Assembly (NCBI GenBank): GCA_033182465.1 | Contig: CP137328.1 | Span: 124,001 to 188,000 of the forward strand | Reading direction: 5' to 3' | Length of the DNA: 64,000 bases | Source of the DNA: Sanghuangporus weigelae | Lineage: Eukaryota; Basidiomycota; Agaricomycetes; Hymenochaetales; Hymenochaetaceae | Shown here: positions 54,374 to 64,000 of the stretch, piece by piece | Layout: every line of letters starts with the position of its first letter | Numbering within the stretch: position 1 is the first letter of the stretch | The notes under the pieces: generated by a model | Databases searched by the model: none | Seen by the model: the letters and a program-made list of their open reading frames with translations, nothing else | Told to the model about the DNA's origin: nothing | Program-made: the position numbers and the translations under genes

Positions 54374-56346
54374 AAAGTGAAGGTAGACTTGACGAACTTA
54401 TGCGAAAGATGATACTTTCTGCTAAGGCTCAGCGATCTCCCGGGGACGGAATCTAGCTGTGACTAACAAGGAGCCGCAAACACTTAGCGTACAAGGATAT
54501 CGAACTCTTCGGAGAGATAGAGAGATGATAGCGTGTGTGAGCCTTTTCGTGCTTTACTCAGGCCGCAGGAAAGGTGAAAGGTCGAGAGATGGCTGGTCCT
54601 ATCGCATGTTGCAAGTCGTTGAGCCCTAGAAGTGTCGTTTGTCCATCTGACTTGCCAAAATCCAATGAAGAGTGTCATCGAAGTTGCACGTGTGCCCAGA
54701 AGTGTCGAAACTCGATGTCTCCGATGCCGTGACCTACAGTACCAGAGCTTGGAGCTTATTCGGGCCCATCGATATCTATCACAATCAATAGAATACTTTT
54801 GGTGTGCAAAAATGCGAAAGAAGTCTTTCGTTTGGCTTAGCGGATCCTACGAGATCCTACGGATGGGCTTAAACCAACGTATGCACTGATAAGTAATGGC
54901 ATACTGTTCTGCGGACGGAAAAGCTGATATCTACGGCTGTATGAATGAGGTAAAGTAGTAGTGGAACTATCTGATTTGATTGGTCACGAACCTTGTAAGC
55001 GAATGATCGTCGTTTCCCAATGTAGCTTCAAGTTCTGCCGGAGGCGAGCGAGTGCACATGGTACATAACGACAGCCATAATAGTAGGCGCTCATAGTACG
55101 TAGCATGAAACTCTCTCTTATTGATTATCATCTCGCTTTACACACTGGATTCCCTCATAGTCAAAACCTCACTGGCACGCGGATCTTCGGGAACTTGATC
55201 ATGCCGTCTATGTACTCAGACGAACACAACAAGGACGACCGAAAGCGTACATTTTCTATCTGTCTTTCAGAAAGGCTGAGGCTGTTATCTTTGCGAGTGC
55301 GCGAACTCGTTTCGTGGATTATTCTCAGGCTTGGGTATCGAGGTACTGTAATTCATGCAATTCATAACTCAAATCCGGTTGATTGGTGAAGTACTTCACA
55401 GTGAACAAAGCGTATTGTAAAAGAAGGCTGTGTACGGTGGCAACTGCTCTGCGAGGGCGAAAGATGCGCTGGCGAGATGCTGTTGACGACAGGTGCCCAC
55501 GGGAAACAGCGGCAGTGGGCTCTCACAGCAAATCCGCGCAACTCGAATTCCTTGCTCTTGGGAACGTGTTTTCTGTCCAAAATGCTAACTCCGTTTGGTA
55601 TATTGTCGATAGCGAAGCACTGATTTCTGCGAATTCTTCGTGCTGCTTGAAACGGCACGCGGAGTTAACTCTTGTCTTGAATCTACAGTTATTGAATTCG
55701 AGCCCAAGATCTATGAAATTTGGAACTTGTCAGTGATAATTGGAGCCATTGCTGAATACAGAAACGAAAGTGCTCAAGGAACAGACCGATACTGATGGTG
55801 GAGAAACGCATACTATTTTTTTCTTTCTTTCCGAGATCTCAAAGCAGTAGTTCTCCACTATATCTTGATCCAGAGTCCAGCTCCAGCGACCTGGTTCCGA
55901 ATAACTAGATTTCACAAGTATGCTCCAGAGTTCACCTATAGTCTTGGACGTCTCGAAGGGAGTGATCTTGTTCTCGATGTAGCTAGAGCAGACAAATATC
56001 CACTAGAAGACAGGCCGCTGAGGCACTATTATCATCATTGCTTCCCAATACTCGATCCCCGCACTGTTTAGTTTTCCGTCTCGATCACAAGAGGGTCATT
56101 CTATCATTTACTTACTCACAGCAGCCTCATGGCAAAAAGATGCCGCGATGCCATACCTATGCAACTAAGTTTCAGTCTGACATCTTGTTTGCTATGCATT
56201 TCAAAAATAAAAAGTTATTCCTCAAAATCAGTGCATTGCTATCCAATATCCAACAGAACCAACAATGAGTCCTGTGCGCCGTGATTGAATCCTAGGTCAT
56301 TGTCACCACTGTGTCAGCCGTGTGATCCATGAACATGAATCCTCTC
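54374..56346. other. No gene recognised
   Basis: Open stretches at 54,632-54,889, 55,383-55,736 (plus) and 55,362-55,658 (minus) overlap each other and match no family. The minus strand at about 55,690-55,530 looks mildly coding. The 5' exons of GxGTW copy 4 may lie here but could not be placed. Confidence 0.3.
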
Positions 56347-56771
56347 CTATGCTTCATTCCAGGCCCCGCTTCCTGCAGTCTGATTTCTGACGTTCAGACT
56401 TTTCTCAAGAATATCTTTGACAATTGCGATGATCCCAGACTCCAAGAACGTAAACTTGGCCTCGATCTGTTCGTGGCCAATAATCAATTGAACTTGCATG
56501 TCCCGTTGATGCTACCATCGCCGCTTCCATCTTCTTTCGGAACTAGAGCTGTGCACGAGATACTGAAAGTCGGCATAGAGCACACTAGCTCCGCACTGAA
56601 AGTGCGCACTCTGCCTTGAGAATCTTCGAACTCATAGAGAATCTTATTGGCAGACGTGTGGCAGATGGGCCGCGGAGCTTGCACTTTGTTGACGTTGACG
56701 GCTCGAACTTTCACCAGTTCTGGACATGTTACTTGCGAATTTGTCACTATTAGTTTCTTCATGGAATGCAA
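56347..56771 (-). pseudogene. GxGTW-domain copy 5, frameshifted
   Basis: Domain-like sequence reads leftward (ANKILYEFEDSQGRVRTFSA, SINGTCKFN) to a stop near 56,484. The downstream continuation in another frame (AIVKDILEKSLNVRNQ, ending TAGSGAWNEA at about 56347) matches the family end. One frameshift therefore separates the halves. The upstream intron-like sequence (TCGTTTGCATTCCATGAAGA) resembles that before copies 1 and 2. It is a decayed and divergent copy. Confidence 0.6.
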
Positions 56772-59700
56772 ACGAAACTACTGACATCTGAAGTGTTTTC
56801 TTTCGGAGTTTGAGGTACTTTTCCCAATATATCTCCTTGCACCATCTTGACCCGGGTTTCAGTGTGGAACGAGGAAAAATATGAGGAATTCCTCAACACA
56901 GTCCTGTCCGCGAATCGAGTTCAAGCACAAGGTCCCTATATTCCGGGCGAAGTTGGTTTCTTCAAAAAAGAGTTCTGATACGACATCCGTCCTCAGTCAG
57001 GGACGTTATACTCTTCAGTGCTTCGAGGGACCGGGAAAACTCAAGGACCGTAGATACTACGAATAGTATGCTAGTCTAATGCCCAATTAGGATTCTTGAG
57101 CACATTCAACTTGGGAATACACGGACCAAGAGACGCTCAGCGCTGACTGCACGACTGGCATAATGAATCGAGAATAAGGGTCTATCTTTTGAATCGTAGC
57201 GATCTAATTTGGAGAAGAAAAAGTATGAGTGGATATACGCCTATAGGCCGCATTCTTCCGCCAGACACGCTGGCGACTGAATTTGAATTGAAGCGAGTCT
57301 AAATGATGAAATTTGCTTTATAGAACTATACCTCGGAGAGTCCAGCAGCAGGAGAGTCCAATTTCGTGAGCGATTGATCAGAAAAAGAAACTGTCAATAT
57401 GGTCACGGAAGGATTCCGAGTATGTGGTATTTCTTGTACTCTTTCAGATGCTTCTGGATTGGAAGATCCCTAGACCTAGATTTGTGGATAGATTTGTAAG
57501 AATTGCTTTTATCTGGCGGAAAATTTCACAGACCAACGTTTTTCTCGTAGCAAAGCGAGTTGGATGCTAATTAGTGGGTAAAGCAAGGGATTAGAGAACA
57601 CGGGGCTCCAGGGGCAGCCTCAAATCAATTCACGGCCGCGAGCTAGCCATTTGTATTTCACCGGTAAAGATATGAAAAAGACTGCTTTCAGAAGAAAACG
57701 ATAAAACCAATTCAGAGTCCTAACGAATAAAAATCAATGAGGTGATCCAAGATATGAAGAAGGTGCAAACGCTGACATTGGTTGAAACTCGACGTTGCGC
57801 ACCTAAGCACAAACTTTAAGTTATGACATCGTCCTTCAAAAGAAGTTTGCGGGAAGGGCATTACTTGGACGTCTCCGCGCGATACGGACAGTTCATTTAC
57901 TCGGTGCTTTTATTGTAAGAATAGTATTTATAGTCCTCTTCCGGTTAGTTTTCAGGGTCGGTATGTCCAGGGTGAGCCAATTGCAACTATGCTATAGCAT
58001 TCTTTAGAAGAGTCGGCAAATTATGAATCAGTATTTGTAGATTTGTGAGAGATACAAGAGATCCGCAGTTCATCATGAGATAAAACTCAAGGACTGCTCG
58101 CTGGTTTTTCCGTAAACGGAAGGAGTTCAGTGGAACGTAACGAAAAGGCATTTAATGTGAAGGCAATCAAGGCTTCAAGGACAACGTTAAGCTAGCACAC
58201 GAGCATAGGTTCTTCTCCCGCACCATTACCCACAGAAACTTCATCTGTATATCATTGTGCTTCCAATATCCAAGAGGATTGCTTCTACGAGACACTTGAA
58301 TAAGTTCTTGTCATGGTAGAGCCCATGAAGTCCACCACAGTGACATCAGCAAATGGATAGGACGTGTAAAGAGAGTTGGTGAACAAGATGATGAGGGCTG
58401 CGGTTCATCTTAAAGAACAGTATACCTCGCTGAAAAAAACGAGGAAAGAGTTCATCAAAAAAAACCCATGAAGGTACTGCTGAGCTCAAAGGAAAAGAAG
58501 GCTACGTCACCTGGGAGGGATGATTTCGACATTCTCGAAGCTTGGCCTATGTAGATATTTTCCTTTTTGGCTAGTACAACGAACTCACTTCATCCCATCA
58601 ATTTTGCACAAACTCGTACTCCTGTTACGAGTATCCGAAAGGACGCTTCTCACTCTACTCTCGACACAGGGTCAGATAGAGCGTCCGATATCGCAGACGT
58701 GTGGCCCGTTGAAGTGCAGCCTTGCAAGTTGCTCTTACTGATGGGAGCCAGCTTCAGGGACTCGAGTAAGCTGACCAAAAGAAGATTACGTAATCGAGTC
58801 GACCTCCCGTCGATCGAACACGAACATCTTAAGTGTTAGCGTTCCTTCTGCTCGAGACACCTCGTTGACCACAGGCGATTTTATCACGGCCGACCATGAA
58901 AGCTTCTGAGGCTTCGTTTTAGCACTTACATTCATGACTTTACTGGATAGCTGATGTTGGTGCTTTGGCACAGGAAAAAATAGCCCCGGCGGCGAACATT
59001 CAGCGAAATAGTGACAAACTCAAGTTGACAGGACTTAAAATCGGTCAGAATGATATCTATTTGTCCTCCCGTAGAAAAGGAAAAGGACATGGAGAAGAAT
59101 AGTGCGTACTTATCAGTCACTAGCACGACTTGCCAGGGAAACTGAGGATTTGGAATCTACCAGAGACTTCCCTTTCTTATCTCGAATGGCTATGGAGGAA
59201 TAAAACAGTGTTCTCCAAAACCAACATGGAACAGGCCGATCATGACATCGAAAGCAAGAGCAAAGGCGACTTTGAGAAGACATCAACGATTATTTTTCAG
59301 CCATCCTGGACTGGAGTGTAGACCATTGTTCGTGACATGTACTAACTATACATCTCAAGCGCAGCTTTCACTTGTGTTTTCTGGACAGGGAAGTTTACGA
59401 TGTCCAGAAGCATATTCTTCTCAATGTTCCTTCAAGAAGTCACCCCAAACTCTAGAAGGACTGATATTTCAAATCTTGCGCCTCGACGGGACTGCGAACG
59501 ATGATCATGCCTCGCGTTGCGTTCGAATCAAACAATTGACGCCGTACATTCCGGGACGCAACATTCGCAGATACGAATGGCGAGATGGTGGGGCGTGTGT
59601 CAAGATCACTGCTTCTCTCTTCATGTCCATATGCCTCCCTACCTTCGCCTTAGAGTCAATGCAATTGCCAATGGCGTTCGGAACGTGGCAATCTGCCTCT

Positions 59701-59931
59701 CGCTGTGATACTTGTTCCGTGTTAGTTTCGATTCTGTGCACCTGTCGAGGCCCTCATGCGGTGAAGGGCACGCAAAGAGACGATGGACCTTGTAAAGGCA
59801 GGCTCGCACGTGAAAGTAAGGGTCGCATAAGTATAAAAGCCCAGCAACGAAACCAGTTAGACGTATCTTCGTTCCTTCTGTATTCGTCACCTCGCTCTCG
59901 TTGACAATTTCCTGTTTCACTCAGTCGCAAC
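56772..59931. other. No gene recognised; promoter of GxGTW copy 6 at the right end
   Basis: 57.1-58.5 kb has no open frame worth noting. A 220-codon plus-strand frame at 59,242-59,904 and minus-strand pieces at 58,786-59,126 (VSAKTKPQKLSWSAVIKSPV) show no recognised family. TATAAAA at 59832-59838 lies about 95 bases before the start of copy 6. Confidence 0.35.
59832..59838 (+). promoter_or_regulatory. TATA box of GxGTW copy 6
   Basis: TATAAAA in the context AAGTATAAAAGCCC, about 95 bases before the ATG at 59932, a typical fungal spacing. Confidence 0.5.
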
Positions 59932-60875
59932 ATGTCGGTCTCGGGAAACTCTTTATCTGTAGGCTATAGCTTGGTACATGACTGTACTTTGTACTCACTG
60001 GTATTTTTTTCAGGCCGCTACCAAGTTCACTGCCCGTGCCAGTACAACTTTTGATATAACATCCGATAGCGCGATTGCGCAAAGGGGCTGCTGGCTACTC
60101 ATGCAACCAATCGACGATGAAGTCCTGAAGCGCAGAGATGCCCCTATACATATCAAGACAGTCTCCCATCATCAGGGATGGGTCGACTTTCCCGACAAAG
60201 GCTCGTGGAGTTGGTTTGAGCTCGCAATAGTGTCTGCGAGTGCACAAGTAAGGAATTCGATGATTATTCTTTCGTGAAATTAGGTTGACTGTAAATGCTT
60301 TAATCAAGGTCGATAGCAATGGGAACGTCGCGTACGACTCTGTCAAAAAGGCCGGCGACAAGACGCTGGCCTGGCTCTCTCACTCCCATCCTGTTGATCA
60401 GAAAGGCACCTTCGAGACATTTGAGCATAGTTTCCCCTACAATCATGAAATTTGGAAGCATCTGAAAGTCGGAGATCGATTGGCTGTGTTTGGTTGTGCA
60501 CAGTATCCGCGCTGGAGCTGCACCGGATGCGATGTCGAGCTGAAGATAGGACAAGTGGCGCTAGGTACGGTGGCTCGAAAGTCCCCCAACCGAATTTCCT
60601 GCGACTTCGTCATAGGCGGATATACATTGACGTTTGACGCTACATTGATGCCCTCGTTGTCTGCATTCACGTCGAAAACTGCGAAAATATGCTATATGGA
60701 CAAAGATGACTTGACGGGAACGTCTTCCTTCAGCGGATACTTCGGCCAAGACGATTTCATGATTACGATAGCGGATGACGCCGAAACTGAGATCGCTACC
60801 ATCTCTGGAGACCTCAACGAAGAGTTGAAGAAGAGGAACCAAGTTGATGGAACTGGAACCTGGATGAGCTCTTAA
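59932..60875 (+). CDS. Two-module protein with C-terminal GxGTW domain, copy 6 (complete)
   Basis: Three exons (59932-59958, 60014-60247, 60309-60875) with 55- and 61-base introns give 828 bases and 275 residues. The N-terminal module (about 10-165) has FPDKGSWSWFELAIV, YDSVKKAGDKTLAWLSHSHP and LKVGDRLAVFGCAQYPRW. It resembles a fungus-specific domain I remember from mushroom hypothetical proteins but cannot name. The GxGTW domain follows (RISCDFVIGGYTLTFDA, LTGTSSFSGYFGQDDFMITI, terminal NQVDGTGTWMSS). No signal peptide or membrane segment is visible, so it is probably cytosolic. It is the only copy with both modules whole. The second acceptor is a choice; an upstream one at about 60,291 would keep a few more homologous residues but breaks the frame. 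Confidence 0.7.
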
Positions 60876-62822
60876 TCGTGCGTTCACAAATGCAAATCAA
60901 TACATATTGACTCATCGAGTTCGTTTCATTCAGGAATCTCTCGCGGTGTTCTGCTGACATGCGCGTACGTTCAAGATTTAAATCGATTCAGTCTGATGTA
61001 AATAATGAAGTATAGTTGTGTTTGATCACCCGTGTACATGTCTTGTGAATATTGATAATGAAAGATACTTCTTGATACACATGACTGCCAAATGTTGAAG
61101 ATCAAAGTATGGTTTGAGCCCCTAAAGGCCGTTAGAATCGGAGTAGACGCTCAAACCACCTGTAAGCGAAGCTACTAGTCGCGACTCGATGTAAAGCAAC
61201 GTATATGCTGGAAACTATTGATCTGTATTTGTCGGTGTTATGCATGCTCGACTCGGAGTAGATATAAAAAATTCCGATCGAGGCGAACTAACGCGTGAAC
61301 ATTCTTTCCTGACCACCACCGGAGGTCTGTGGCTTTCGATCCGCAATATGTCTCTATACTTTCTCTGCTTCTCTTTATAAGGCCTTTCATAAGAGTATCT
61401 TCTTCCTTGGAATCTGAACTTGCAATCGTCGTCCGCGGAATCTCACATTTTATTGGGCCTCGCTTCGACGCAACAATGTCCTTATCGAGTCAGCATTTGA
61501 AAAATAATCCCTTGAGCATTTTTTACAAACTTACAGATGGTGGTCTTCTTCTCTGACTACTGCCTATGGAACTCTCGACATGATGTTAGAAGCAACATTT
61601 TTGGAAGTGTTCACGGTGAAGGACGGCAAACAAAGACGCCAAGGTAGTTTTGTGGACCGGAGACGGATCTCGGCATAAGGCATCCCTAGTTCGATATGAT
61701 CTGGGTTATGAGCTTCAGGAGATCGATTGGGAGCAAGTCGATGTGCGTTGAGACGACGAAAAGTCCAAACTGTAGTTCAAGATAAGGCAGACATCGTGGA
61801 ATTAAAAGGTCTGAAAGCCTTTCACATCCATACTCTTTACGTACCGCGTTTGATGTAAATTGTATACAGCCTGAGCGAGATCAGGTCTTGGTGCAGTGCA
61901 GGAAGAGGTATTGCGTCGTATAGTTCTCATGATTTGATTGACGCTTGGAAGCCAAGTGATGCAATCGTAAGAGGAAACATTTCTTGACTAATCACTCTTT
62001 GAAAGAGTAATGCTTTCTCACGCGTTGAGCAATATTTACCGTCACCGTTATCAGACAGTGAACAGACCATCTTCGACGAATGTTTTACGTTCTACTTGCC
62101 TAGACGACTCATGGAGCAAATAGGAATCGCTCTCTAAATTTCTTTTTTCACCTTGAAAAGGGTCTTCGAAGCGCTCTCGCGTTCCCTGTGGGTACCATCA
62201 CAATGGAATCTGCAGGAACTTGAATGAGTCTTGAGTGCTCAATACCATCATTGCGCTTATCTGTGGACCGATGCAGAGCAGGGATCCTATGTCATCGAAA
62301 AATCGCCACATGGAGGCATGCCTCGCAGTTCGCGAAGATATGATGTGCAGCAATTCATTCGGCACGAGACTCAGTATGTCCTCGGAGACCGAACTTTCCT
62401 CGTCATTTCCAGTAAGTTTCTCTTTTTCTTGACATCCGAAGTACTAGAAGATTCAACTAGTGATGTTAGATACTGCACTGAGCTTCGCAAGTTGATATGA
62501 AACGAAGATTCACAAAGCTCTTTGGGAAAAGATCTGAAAACGCGATTATTTATTCCGGGAAGAACTAGATCACCTGGTTACAGTTCTTTATCTTTCAAAT
62601 TATTTGAATACCGAAGTGTTGTTTGGATTCCCAAGGCGGCCTAAAGAGGCAAAAGTAGAACTTGATGATCATAACATCAGTCGCAGTCGTATCAAATACC
62701 AAGGTTTCCAATGATATATTTCCTCTGGAATCAGATGGCAATGTATGGGCGCCAAAATATTTTTACCTGCCTGTGCATATTTAGGTCTTGACATTCGCAA
62801 GGCCTTTGACCAGCCTTTAACG
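60876..62822. other. No gene recognised; 3' flank shared with copy 2
   Basis: 60,930-61,100 matches 46,190-46,360 downstream of copy 2. The remainder contains only short frames (62,231-62,500 among them) without family features. Confidence 0.35.
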
Positions 62823-64000
62823 ATGGCTTCTACACCAGATTGCGCAACGGCCATTCCCGCGCTGGACAGCATTGTAAGTAACACATACAGATCATCGCGT
62901 AAGAAAGTACTGAGAATTGCACAGCTAGGCGCTTTGTACATTGGCATAGTGTGAGTGCTCCCCTTTCTGTGCCGAACTTCATATCTGACAAGTGCATAGA
63001 CTGGCGATGTCGTACGTTAATCATAGGTAACCTAAATACTGTATTCGTGTAACAGTTCTTTCAGATTATGGGGTGTTGCCTCGCTGCAGGTCTTCTATTA
63101 TTTCACAGTGAGTGTGGTTATCCTCTCGTAAATGCCCTCAATCAACTGTATTATAACATCGCAGCGCTATCCCAATGACGACTGGCGGCTGAAGACTCTA
63201 GTAAGCCTTTCGAATATCTTCAGCGAATCTCTACTCAACATCATTATAGGTTGGCATTGTCTGGGCTCTCGATGGCATTCATCAAGGCATGATAACCCAT
63301 GCAGGATATATCTACTTCATCACGCAATACGGAAACGTTGCGTATCTCTCACATATAGAAGCTTCCCTTGAGGTTCGTCCCATTCACATGCTTCAAGACA
63401 TGACATTTTCTGACTGCTATAAAGTATATGATCCTCATGAGCGTAAGTGAGCCATTGCAACTGGATAGCACAAGTGTTCACGATTTACAAAGGGTATTAC
63501 ATGTCTTGTTGTCCAGAGCTTCCTTGTCTACCGCGTCTGGAAATGTAAGCGTTCTGTGCAGAAAGACTATTGTCTTGTCTAAGGAGTTTATTGATTTCTA
63601 GTGAGCCATGGAAACATTCTGCTCATAGTATACCTCATAACAACCGTCATCGCTGCATTCTGCTTTATCACCGGTATGTGAATGTATAAGATTTAGTGAA
63701 GCTCAAAATCATTGACCACATGAGACATTATAGCATATTTTGGTAAAAGTATAGAAGGAAGCACTTTCTCAAATATTCGCTCTCGGGAGTGGCTCGGAAG
63801 AGCAAGCGAAAGTCTCGTCGTCGTATCCGATTTCTCTATAGCGGGATCGCTTATTTTCTACCTCCATCACTCGCGTACTGGATTCAGGAAAACAGAGACG
63901 ATGGTGAATCGATTGATCATCCTGACCATAAACACGGGATTATCGACGAGTATCGTTGCAACCCTTACGTTGATCTTCGTGAGTGAGATTCTGTTGAGTC
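62823..64000 (+). CDS. DUF6534-type seven-transmembrane protein, cut by the window end
   Basis: The first exon (62823-62873) starts MASTPDCATAIPALDSI. After an intron come LGALYIGIV, then LWGVASLQVFYYFT, RYPNDDWRLKTLV, ALDGIHQGMITHAGYIYFIT (about 63,260-63,320), SFLVYRVWK, SHGNILLIVYLITTVIAAFC and, near the end, LHHSRTGFRKTETMVNRLII plus a further hydrophobic stretch. The order and the SRTGF..T..M.N.LI motif are those of the DUF6534 membrane proteins abundant in mushrooms, of unknown function. Exons are 20-150 bases with introns of about 50. The last membrane segment and cytoplasmic tail lie beyond the window. Confidence 0.75.

Noticed and set aside
1-64000. CRISPR arrays, rRNA genes, bacterial-type operons or ribosome-binding sites
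   Set aside because: None was seen, and the spliced fungal genes make the prokaryotic feature types inapplicable.

Overview
The window is nuclear DNA from a filamentous fungus, almost certainly an Agaricomycete (mushroom-forming Basidiomycota). The evidence is genes cut by many 45-65 base GT...AG introns, two seven-membrane-segment proteins of the DUF6533 and DUF6534 types that are common in mushrooms, a fungal tetraspanin, a NACHT-WD40 NLR-type receptor, and a fused N-methyltransferase/precursor of the borosin (omphalotin) peptide family. Family names come from recognised motifs; no database search was run.

Layout. 0-2 kb: borosin precursor-methyltransferase on the minus strand, the clearest natural-product gene here. 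2-7.5 kb: coding-looking minus-strand pieces that I cannot name. 7.6-9.3 kb: DUF6533 membrane protein. 10.9-14 kb: two decayed hemopexin-like copies on either side of an unrecognised gene with an internal duplication. 14.6-17 kb: tetraspanin and a small PPxY protein, converging. 18-25.3 kb: a broken Ty1/copia-like fossil holding a large element with long inverted arms (18747-24635), which itself holds a solo LTR (22855-24182). 27.5-39.8 kb: a whole-looking, very young Ty3/gypsy chromovirus of 12,290 bases with 1,511-base LTRs, an ACAAT target duplication and several extra reading frames. It sits inside a host gene, whose two halves lie at 26.8-27.5 and 39.8-40.2 kb. 40.2-45.1 kb: AT-rich repeat debris with two inverted-repeat pairs. 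45.1-61 kb: a host signalling-type cluster. 62.8 kb to the end: start of a DUF6534 membrane protein that runs off the window.

The most unusual host signal is a domain of about 110 residues that I call GxGTW, after its C-terminal motif, and do not recognise. It occurs six times in 35 kb: in the gene split by the retroelement; alone at 45.8 kb; as the C-terminus of a protein kinase (47384-49166); alone or as a 3' exon at 54 kb; as a decayed copy at 56.4 kb; and in a complete two-module protein at 59.9-60.9 kb. The kinase fusion lies head-to-head with the NACHT-WD40 receptor gene (49735-53642). Repeated domain duplication, fusion to a kinase and an adjacent NLR suggest a fast-evolving recognition or cell-death locus. 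That function is inference.

Long stretches (about 2-7.5, 9.3-10.9, 25.3-26.8, 40.3-45.1, 54.4-56.3, 56.8-59.9 and 60.9-62.8 kb) hold no gene I can name.
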